Part shown: piece by piece, positions 27,575 to 34,641 of the stretch
How positions within the stretch are numbered: position 1 is the stretch's first letter
How the letters are laid out: each line of letters starts with the position of its first letter
DNA from: Neocallimastix lanati (nom. inval.)
Taxonomy: Eukaryota; Neocallimastigomycota; Neocallimastigomycetes; Neocallimastigales; Neocallimastigaceae
Assembly (NCBI GenBank): GCA_016946835.1
Contig: JACVTC010000382.1
Coordinates: 1-34,641, forward strand
DNA length: 34,641 nucleotides
Direction of reading: 5' to 3'
Position numbers and translations under genes: made by a program
The notes under the pieces: model-generated
What the model was told of the DNA's origin: nothing
What the model saw: only the letters and a program-made list of their open reading frames with translations
Databases searched by the model: none

Positions 27575-30500
27575 GTAAACAAACCAACCAAGTAGAAAAT
27601 AACCCAAAGACACTTCCAATAATTAACAACTCACCTGAAGTCATTGCTACCGCCATCAAGAATACCAAAACAAAAAGTAAGAGTCTTACACCATCTAGAA
27701 GAGAAATATTAAAGAACAATCCAATTCCGATACAAACAACAGCAATGAATCATAATAATCATTTAGTGAGTTCAAATAATAAAAATAAACAATTAACTAA
27801 TACTAATAAACATAACAATAAATTAAATAAATTAAAAAGTAATACTATATCAGACAAGGGCAAAGAAGATGTCTTAATGTCTGAAAAAAGCAATCAAGAT
27901 TTTAATAAAAATACTAATGAGAGTAATAATACTTCAATATATAATGAGAATGATAACAATGAAATTCAAGAAGGTAATAACCAAATTGAGAATAATGATG
28001 ACTTACCTATTAATGAGACAGAAAAATTAAACTACCTAGATCCTTCCTTTATTACCGAAAAGAATATCAGGAGCGTGAAGAAATCTAATAAATTAAAAAG
28101 AGCACAAGAAATTTTAGATAGTCCCACACAAGGTGATAATAAAATGAATAATAAAGAAGAAAATAAAGAAAGGCACATAAAATTAGTAGAAGAATTTGAC
28201 GAATATCTGATAGAAGATTTAGTTAAAGAAATAGCTTCTACTGAAATTAATACTAAATTAGTACACTTACTTGATTTATTTCCAAAGTTTAGGGCAGCCT
28301 TTTCGAAAGCTTTAAAATTAAATCCTAGAAATTCTACAAGCACTCTATTATCAATATTTAGTAAATTTAAAATTAGTAAAACAAAAGGAAAAGTAGAAGG
28401 TGCCGATACTGAAATATTTTTGGACACTTGTGCGAGTCTTAATATAATTACTCGCTCAGCTTTACAAAAATTAAAAATTAACAAACCTACCTTAGAAACT
28501 ATCAATGAAACCATAGTACAAGCCTGTTCCGAAACATCCGTACAATCCGAAATTATAGAATTAGAAATAACAATTGGGAACAAATCATTCAAAGATTATT
28601 TCAGAATAATAGAAAAGGATAATTTATTTGACATATTAATTGGAGTTGATTCTTTAAAAAAGAATAGATTTATTTTAGATTTTGTTAATGATACTCTGTA
28701 TTATGTTGATAACAATAATAATTACCATAAACTATCAGATCTACAATATGACACTCGTCCCATGAATCAAGATGATAATGTTAATACAGAAGATTTAGAT
28801 CCTCAGCCCTTATTGTGCACCTTAGTGGTAAATAACACAGACTTTAATAAACAAGAAGATCCTAAACCAAATAAAAATGAAATAATTGATAAAATTGTTA
28901 ATTCATTACCATCTAATGTTCAAAAAGAAGTTAAAGAAATGTTTCAAAAATTTATTAATATATTAGCTTTAAAAACCGACGAATTGGGAAAATCAAAGTT
29001 ATTCCCACATAAAATAAATTTATTACCTGGGTCAAGACCCATAAAACAAAGAGCCTATCGATTAACCAAAAATCAAACAATAGCTTTAAAGAAAATATTG
29101 AAGAAACTAATTAGAGACTGGCTTATCGAACCATCCTCTTCCCAATGGTCTTCACCTATTGTTTTAGTCCCAAAAAAGAATAAAGATTGGAGGTTATGTG
29201 TAGATTATCGGAAATTAAATGATTTAACTATAAAAGATTCGTATGCTTTACCTCTTATTGACGATATTCTATCATTAGCTGGTGATAACATAAAAATTCT
29301 ATCCACTATTGATTTGTACTCTGGATATCACCAGATTCCCATGGATACAGCCGATAAGGAAAAAACCGCTTTTACAACTATGTTTGGCAACTACAACTTC
29401 CGTGTAATGCCCTTTGGACTTTGCAATGCCCCCGCCACGTTTCAAAGAGAGATGAATCGTATCTTCTTTGATTTAATAGGAGACTGCATGTTCGTGTATA
29501 TTGATGATCTAATTATATTTTCAAAGTCTTTAGATGAACATATTTGTCACTTACATAAGGTATTTACAATTTTACAAGAAAATGAATTAAAAATAAATTT
29601 AGAAAAATGTTCTTTCTTTAAAAATGAAGTCAAAATCTTAGGGCATTTGCTTTCGACAAAAGGATTATCTCCTTTAAATGACAAGGTAAAGGTTATATCA
29701 CAATGGCTACCTCCGAAGAATTTGAAACAGGTAAGGTCGTTTTTAGGAGCAGTTTCGTATTATAGAAAATTTATTAAAAATTTCGCCATGATTGCAAAGC
29801 CTTTATATCAACTATTGAAGAAAGACGCACCTTTTTGTTGGACTGAAGATTGCACTAATTCATTTCATTTATTAAAGAATAAGCTAATTGAAGCACCTAT
29901 TTTAACAGCTCCTAATTATTCAAAACCGTTTATTATTAGAACTGACGCTTCTCGTGATGGTCTAGGAGGTGTATTGTTACAAAAGAACCAAGATGGTATA
30001 GAAGTCCCAATTTACTTTGAAAGTCGTACCTTATCCAACTCAGAACTTAACTATAGCATAACAGACCTTGAAGGAAAAGCAGTTTATCACTGTGTTCAAA
30101 AGTTTAAACCATATATTTCTGGAAGCCCGTTTAATACAATGGTTTATACTGATCATAAACCACTTGTATATATATTTGCTAAGAGAGAACCAACCAACAG
30201 CCGTCACTTGAAATGGATTACTGAACTCAGTATTTTAAATGTTCAAGTAGCATATGAAGAAGGCAAAAATAATTTTGTTGCTGATGCACTATCAAGAATG
30301 GTAGCAGTTAATAATGATGATAATAATAATATTAATAATAATGATTTAATTATGAATAATATTTCTTCTTACAAACCTGCTTCGGATCAACCTGTAGAAA
30401 CTATTAATATAATTACTACTAATAATAATTTACCTTCTAATGTTGTTGCGGATTCGGACTCTGATACTATTAACACATATATGAGAGAATTTATTAAAAA

Positions 30501-31638
30501 GAAAATTATTAATATAAATGGTATTGAGTATTATAAACAAGGTGGTAAGCTCAGAAGGATTATTAAAGATAAAACTGAACAAATAAAACTTATTAATGCA
30601 GCACATAACATAGGACATGAAGGAATTTATAAGACTTATTATCGTTTAATGAGAGACTATTACTGGATGAACATGAAACAAGATATAACTAACTTCATTA
30701 AATGTTGTCATAAGTGTCAAACTTGTCGACAACAACCACTTAACCACTACACTGAAAATATTGCGACACCACCAGGATATCCATTCTCCAGAGTTGGATT
30801 AGATCTGGTTGGGCCCCTTCCTCTCAACAAAAACGGAAATAAATATATAATTGTACTTGTAGACTATTTTACAAAGTGGACTGAAGCTGAGCCACTTAAA
30901 TCTACTGAATCCGAAGACGTTATTAGGTTTTTAAAGTCGGTGTTCTCGCGTCATGGAATTCCTGAAGTTTTGGTTACGGATAATGGTCCACAATTCGTAT
31001 CGGATAGGACAAAAGCATTTTTGGATTTGCATGATGTATATGTGCAATACATTGCAACATATCATCCTGCCTCAAACGGGGAGGTGGAAAACCGCAACCG
31101 TGAGATCTGTAAATACCTTAGACTACTGGGTGAGAACGATAAACAATGGGATGAAACACTATATAGCGCATTATGGGCACTAAGAACGAGCAAAAGCGAA
31201 GTTACGAAACACAGTAGTTTCGAATTATTGTATGGCCGTAGAGATCTTCAGCCTTTTGAATTATCTTTGAATATAGACCGGAGAAACGAATTCGAAAACG
31301 AAGAAGAATATATATTAAGGAAGTTCATTACCCATGATAGATGGATCCGTGAAGCTATTAGAAACATTGAGACCGCGAATAAACTTTGGATGGACAGAAG
31401 AAAACAAATTAGACGTTTAAAGAGCAATTATAAACCTGGTGACTTGGTACTAGTGAAGGTGTTTAACAGAAGAAAACTCGACCCATTCTTTACAGGTCCT
31501 TTGAAGATTATAAAACAAGAATTAAACACTGTATCCGTTTGTGACCCAATTACAGGAGAAGTTGCTGATAGAAACATCCATTTGAAGAACATTATTCCAT
31601 ACTTCACGGAAATAAATATAGAAGATGATGAAGAATAA
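27547..31638 (+). CDS. pol: E4 Pol polyprotein (PR-RT-RH-IN), intact
   Basis: In the -1 frame relative to gag, open from the slippery site to TAA 31636-31638; numbering is from ATG 27565 (1357 residues). A long Asn/Lys-rich spacer (to about 220) precedes the protease with Asp-Thr-Cys at 287-289. RT has YIDD at 645-648 and RNase H TDAS Asp794. A second Asn-rich linker (about 912-950) separates RNase H from the integrase: HHCC His1014 and His1018, core Asp1100, Asp1139, Glu1175 (DD35E), GPLKI module, NIHLKN near the end and an acidic tail. The protein does the usual proteolysis, reverse transcription and integration steps. Translation could in principle also start at ATG 27565, but conservation of the slippery site favours frameshifting. 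Confidence 0.95.
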   Translation, partial: PIIGRRMTPSKQTNQVENNPKTLPIINNSPEVIATAIKNTKTKSKSLTPSRREILKNNPIPIQTTAMNHNNHLVSSNNKNKQLTNTNKHNNKLNKLKSNTISDKGKEDVLMSEKSNQDFNKNTNESNNTSIYNENDNNEIQEGNNQIENNDDLPINETEKLNYLDPSFITEKNIRSVKKSNKLKRAQEILDSPTQGDNKMNNKEENKERHIKLVEEFDEYLIEDLVKEIASTEINTKLVHLLDLFPKFRAAFSKALKLNPRNSTSTLLSIFSKFKISKTKGKVEGADTEIFLDTCASLNIITRSALQKLKINKPTLETINETIVQACSETSVQSEIIELEITIGNKSFKDYFRIIEKDNLFDILIGVDSLKKNRFILDFVNDTLYYVDNNNNYHKLSDLQYDTRPMNQDDNVNTEDLDPQPLLCTLVVNNTDFNKQEDPKPNKNEIIDKIVNSLPSNVQKEVKEMFQKFINILALKTDELGKSKLFPHKINLLPGSRPIKQRAYRLTKNQTIALKKILKKLIRDWLIEPSSSQWSSPIVLVPKKNKDWRLCVDYRKLNDLTIKDSYALPLIDDILSLAGDNIKILSTIDLYSGYHQIPMDTADKEKTAFTTMFGNYNFRVMPFGLCNAPATFQREMNRIFFDLIGDCMFVYIDDLIIFSKSLDEHICHLHKVFTILQENELKINLEKCSFFKNEVKILGHLLSTKGLSPLNDKVKVISQWLPPKNLKQVRSFLGAVSYYRKFIKNFAMIAKPLYQLLKKDAPFCWTEDCTNSFHLLKNKLIEAPILTAPNYSKPFIIRTDASRDGLGGVLLQKNQDGIEVPIYFESRTLSNSELNYSITDLEGKAVYHCVQKFKPYISGSPFNTMVYTDHKPLVYIFAKREPTNSRHLKWITELSILNVQVAYEEGKNNFVADALSRMVAVNNDDNNNINNNDLIMNNISSYKPASDQPVETINIITTNNNLPSNVVADSDSDTINTYMREFIKKKIININGIEYYKQGGKLRRIIKDKTEQIKLINAAHNIGHEGIYKTYYRLMRDYYWMNMKQDITNFIKCCHKCQTCRQQPLNHYTENIATPPGYPFSRVGLDLVGPLPLNKNGNKYIIVLVDYFTKWTEAEPLKSTESEDVIRFLKSVFSRHGIPEVLVTDNGPQFVSDRTKAFLDLHDVYVQYIATYHPASNGEVENRNREICKYLRLLGENDKQWDETLYSALWALRTSKSEVTKHSSFELLYGRRDLQPFELSLNIDRRNEFENEEEYILRKFITHDRWIREAIRNIETANKLWMDRRKQIRRLKSNYKPGDLVLVKVFNRRKLDPFFTGPLKIIKQELNTVSVCDPITGEVADRNIHLKNIIPYFTEINIEDDEE

Positions 31639-31696
31639 AATATATAACGTATAAATATATATATATATTTTATAAATCATTATTAATTAATTAATT

Positions 31697-31913
31697 AAAA
31701 AAAAAGAAAAAAAAAAAAATAAAAAAAAAAAAAATAAAAAAAATAAAAAAAATAAAATAAAAAATAAAAAAAAAAAAAAAAAAATAAAAAAAAATAAAAA
31801 AAAATAAAAAAAAATAAAAAAAATAAAAAAAAAAAAAAAAAAATAAAAAAAATAAAAAAAAAATAAAAAAAATAAAAAAAAAAAAAAAAAATAATAATAA
31901 TAATAATAATAAT

Positions 31914-31945
<32 letters not shown>
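31697..31945. repeat. A-rich low-complexity tract
   Basis: About 250 bp of A-runs broken by single T, with one G near the start and an (ATA)n patch at about 31890-31917. Confidence 0.9.
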
Positions 31946-31950
<5 letters not shown>

Positions 31951-32168
31951 GTAAATTGAATAGTAATAATCAATAATAGGATAGTATATATATAAATAAA
32001 CAACAGTAATCATATACAATGAATAATAAAAATATTTAATGAATAAATAAGTATATAATAGTATAATAAATAAATAAATAGTATAATAACATATAGGATA
32101 ATAGTAATAAGATATAAGAAAGGATAATATATATAATAGAACAAAATATATAAAACAATATATATAAT

Positions 32169-32340
32169 AGATAATAAAATAAATGATATATAGTATAAAC
32201 AAATTTATATAGGACTTAGGTAATATAATAAGAGATAGATAATAAAATAAATGATCATATAGTATAAACAAATTTATATAGGACTTAGGTAATATAATAT
32301 GAGATAGATAATAAAATAAATGATATATAGTATAATAGTA
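32169..32340. repeat. Tandem repeat, period 68-69 bp, about 2.5 copies
   Basis: Copies start with AGATAATAAAATAAATGAT at 32169, 32237 and 32306. The first two continue through AAATTTATATAGGACTTAGG; the third is truncated. Confidence 0.88.
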
Positions 32341-32799
32341 TAATATAATTTATTACGACACTTTATGAATAACAAAGATATAATATATATACATAGAAAA
32401 ATAATTTAAAAATAATTTATTTTGGAAAATAAATAATATCATAATACTAATGATAAATAATATTATTAATATTAATAATTGAGAGATATATATATACTTA
32501 ACACTCTAATAATAGTTAAACCACAATACAAGATTCAATTATTTTCTTTTATTATTATTTATATATTTTATTTTAAATGACAACGCAAATAAATCACATT
32601 ATGAATGACACGTTAAGATATAAACAATATACATAAGAAAATTATAAATACATCTATTTAAATATTTAGAATAATAATAAATTAATAATTCAATTTTAAA
32701 TTTCAAAATTTAAATTTCAAAATCTCATTTCAATTTCAATTTCAAAGTTAAGTTAAAATTATTCAATATATATAACAAAAATAAAATAATGACTTACCT

Positions 32800-32830
<31 letters not shown>

Positions 32831-32980
32831 TTTATATTTTGTAAACCAGTATAAATTTATTATAAAAAAAAAAAAAAAAAAAAAAAATTTTTTTATATAT
32901 CTTATAAATATCTTATAAATCATTATAAATTTTAAAAAAAAAAAAATTATATAAATTGTATCTAAATACCCAAGTAATAG

Positions 32981-33017
32981 ACTTCAAGGGACGAAGTCAG
33001 ACTAAGTGGGGGCGTTT
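32981..33017 (+). promoter_or_regulatory. E4 3' stem-loop and polypurine tract
   Basis: GACTTC (32980-32985)/GAAGTC (32993-32998) around AAGGGAC, the same loop as E1 with a compensated closing pair, then AGTGGGGGC (33005-33013) plus GTTT before the LTR. Confidence 0.65.
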
Positions 33018-33615
33018 TGATACAATACAGCTAGAAATACGCAAGAAAATTAACAAAAGAGAAAATCCTATAATAATATAGTGAAAAATAATTACAATAT
33101 ATAATATACTAAATCATTATATAAATAGATTAAAAATTAATTAGACAGCCAATAATATTCAAGATAAAATTAATTAATAAATTTAAAGAAGAGAATGAAA
33201 TAAAAGTTAAAGAGAGAGTTTTTTCTTGTTGTTTTAAAAATTCTAATGGAGTAAAATAATAGTTTTAGAGAACTTATAGTTTAGTTTAAATAATTAAGTA
33301 ATTACTTATAGTTAAAGGATAAGAGTTGAATCCTACAATTATAAGTAAAATTATTATTAAGATATTAATATAAATTGAATTATTAGAGATAGATAAAAAT
33401 CATTATATTCAGAGGAATATAAATATAATTGTAATAATTTATGTAAAATAAATAAATAAATAAAAACAAGATTTAAAAAGAAATAAATAAATTTTATTAT
33501 TTGTGTAAATTATTATTTATTATCTTTGAGTTGGAATATATTATTTTACAAATTCCCTATTTGCTCGACCTCGTTATAAATAGAAATCTGATACTTTATT
33601 ACTTATATTGTATCA
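33018..33615 (+). repeat. E4 3' LTR
   Basis: 598 bp, TGATACAA to TTGTATCA, followed by GATT. Confidence 0.93.
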
Positions 33616-33627
33616 GATTTCGTTACA

Positions 33628-33632
33628 ATGCC
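33628..33632. repeat. Target-site duplication ATGCC of the outer LTR (right copy)
   Basis: Follows CGTTACA, the end of the outer LTR. See the left copy at 454-458. Confidence 0.8.
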
Positions 33633-34172
33633 GCAAAAAAAGTTTTTCCAATATAATATTAAATATTGTGTTTGATAATACAAAAGATCATTAGAAAAAC
33701 AAAAAAATATATTATGTTATCATGAAGTGAAGAATAATAATGATGTATATATTTATTATAAAGCTATTTCGAACTTACCGTTTATAAACCCTAATTATAT
33801 ATTTGATATTTATATTATAATAAAAAGAATTTGTCAAAAAAAAAGTATAATAATTTTCTGCAATTTTTAGAATATTTTAATAAAATTATTTACTTAAGTA
33901 TAATGTTAATAATTGGAATTATTATGAAATATAGAGCATTTAACAAACATGCATCAGAATCTTACAACAGCCACTTAAATAATATATTTCCAAATAAACC
34001 TTTATTTTATAATTAATATATATATTAAAGAAGAGAAAACTTATCTTATAATGATTATCAAAGGAGAACTAAAGGAAATTGGAAAAAAAAGCAAAAAATA
34101 TTTAGTGCAACTGATGAAATTAAAATTTTAATTGAAAATTACAAAAGTAAGGAAATAAATTTATTTTTATAA
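33633..34172 (+). pseudogene. MULE-type transposase, C-terminal part (broken)
   Basis: Continues the fragment at 2-458. The first codons read AKKVFP, the expected continuation after the second catalytic Asp, then after a frameshift NIKYC, YKRSLEKQKN and CYHEVKNNNDVY. Another frame (33831-34016) carries FLEYFNK and ASESYNSHLNNIFPNKP, a segment typical of MULE transposase C-terminal halves, and a last one ends ATDEIKILIENYKSKE before TAA 34170-34172. At least three frameshifts plus stop codons show long decay, older than the retrotransposon nest or ongoing since. The Cys/His segment after the second Asp is degraded (stop codons at 33680-33690). Confidence 0.7.
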
Positions 34173-34641
34173 TGGATGCAATAGAAATTAATTAATTAAA
34201 TTATGGAAAGATTGTTTAATTGATTTAAACGATATAAATATTAATTTAAAATAAATAATCTTAATTTAAAAAATGCTAGAAAAATACAAATTTATTTTAT
34301 TTTAAATTTATATTTATAATCGTTTAAATAATAATTAAATAATCTTAATTTAAAAAAAAATGCTAGAAAAATACAAATTTATTTACCAATTGTGTTTATT
34401 TAATAATCTTAATAGAAATTATCTTTTAGTTATTTTTATTAATTTATAACTAAAACCGATTTATTTGATACTAGTTAAAATTTTATTAATATCAATATCA
34501 TATATATATTTTATAATTTATTAATATAAATATACATATATTCATATTCTACTATTTATTTTATTTTTTTTATTTTATTTTATTCAATCTGTACTATATA
34601 TTCATATTCTACTATTTATTTTATTTTATTTTATTTTATTT
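34173..34641. other. Right-end noncoding DNA with short repeats
   Basis: No gene seen. An inverted repeat ATTTAAACGAT (34223-34233)/ATCGTTTAAAT (34319-34329), a ~45-bp direct repeat including ATGCTAGAAAAATACAAA (34252-34296 and 34336-34384), and a 60-bp-spaced repeat of ATATTCATATTCTACTATTT (34538 and 34598) running off the window. Confidence 0.7.

Larger units (their letters stand above)
31639..33017 (+). other. E4 3' untranslated region
   Basis: 1.38 kb without a credible ORF between pol and the 3' LTR, unlike the 23-120 bp in E1-E3. It contains an almost pure A/T purine-strand tract (31697-31945), a 68-69 bp tandem repeat (32169-32340), A-runs near 32801-32827 and 32864-32886, and then the stem-loop and polypurine tract. 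Minus-strand reading frames here are low-complexity Phe/Ile/Tyr runs and not genes. Confidence 0.7.
25458..33615 (+). mobile_element. E4: Ty3/gypsy LTR retrotransposon with long 3' UTR
   Basis: An 8.2-kb element with LTRs 25458-26056 and 33018-33615 (perfect TGATAC/GTATCA ends), GATT target duplication, intact gag and pol. It is a separate family from E2/E3: Asn-rich Gag, YIDD reverse transcriptase, different primer site and 1.4 kb of noncoding sequence after pol. The LTRs differ by about one substitution and one A indel. Confidence 0.95.
459..33627 (+). mobile_element. Outer LTR-like element (probable solo LTR), host of E1-E4
   Basis: This insertion starts TGTAACGG and ends CGTTACA, a 7-bp terminal inverted repeat with the TG...CA ends of LTRs, and has a 5-bp target duplication. 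After subtracting E1-E4 and one copy of the 116-bp repeat, about 1.5 kb of native sequence remains (459-1088, 17575-18435, 33616-33627) with no coding region, so a solo LTR is the simplest reading. A TATAAATA box at 543-550, preceded by AGGTTTACA, resembles the promoters of the nested LTRs. It must predate E1-E4. The alternative is a short TIR DNA transposon; the TATA box and TG/CA ends favour an LTR. Confidence 0.62.

Noticed and set aside
27561-27600. H-type pseudoknot at the E4 frameshift site
   Set aside because: The loop AAGGATGA has no convincing complement within about 50 nt downstream, so only the hairpin is claimed.
28032-28592. 186-residue minus-strand ORF
   Set aside because: Lies opposite the E4 pol spacer and protease, whose sense frame has clear domain matches; no start context or homology seen.
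31695-32271. Two minus-strand Phe/Tyr/Ile-rich ORFs resembling membrane proteins
   Set aside because: They come from A-rich low-complexity and tandem-repeat DNA in the E4 3' UTR; composition alone explains the open frames.

Overview
The window is a nest of LTR retrotransposons in very AT-rich DNA with long A/T homopolymers, poly-Asn stretches and MULE-type transposase debris. It is clearly eukaryotic. An AT-rich early-diverging fungus (for example an anaerobic gut fungus) is my best guess, by inference only. No ordinary host gene was recognised and every coding unit is on the + strand.

Layout from outside in. A decayed MULE transposase gene occupies both ends (2-458 and 33633-34172). It is interrupted by an old TGTAACG...CGTTACA element (459-33627, probably a solo LTR) with a 5-bp target duplication ATGCC; removing it puts the two transposase halves back in frame. 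Four Ty3/gypsy (Metaviridae-type) elements sit inside that LTR as two pairs. E1 (1089-8377, defective) and E2 (8495-17574, two pol frameshifts) lie just upstream of two copies of a tRNA-like sequence. E3 (18436-25453, intact, LTRs apparently identical) and E4 (25458-33615, intact ORFs) are separated by a single shared 4-bp target GATT.

Each element has LTRs with a TATAAATA box, a tRNA-type primer binding site (atypical in E1), gag with a CCHC zinc knuckle, a gag/pol junction, pol (aspartic protease, reverse transcriptase, RNase H, HHCC/DD35E/GPY integrase, no chromodomain seen) and a 3' stem-loop plus G-rich polypurine tract (degenerate in E1). In all four, gag ends at a TTTAAAC/T slippery heptamer followed by a 7-8 nt spacer and a GGGAG/CTCCC hairpin. 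Three of the four can form an H-type pseudoknot with compensatory changes, and pol is always in the -1 frame, so Gag-Pol is evidently made by -1 ribosomal frameshifting.

The least expected content is RNA structure. E2 and E3 share a ~163-nt leader domain whose helices differ by about nine compensatory base-pair changes. The 2.4-kb E2 leader also holds a tRNA-like/T-arm module, a further helix-rich island and a tandem array of four stem-loops with covarying stems. Three of the four proteases carry D-S/T-C in place of the retropepsin D-T/S-G active site.
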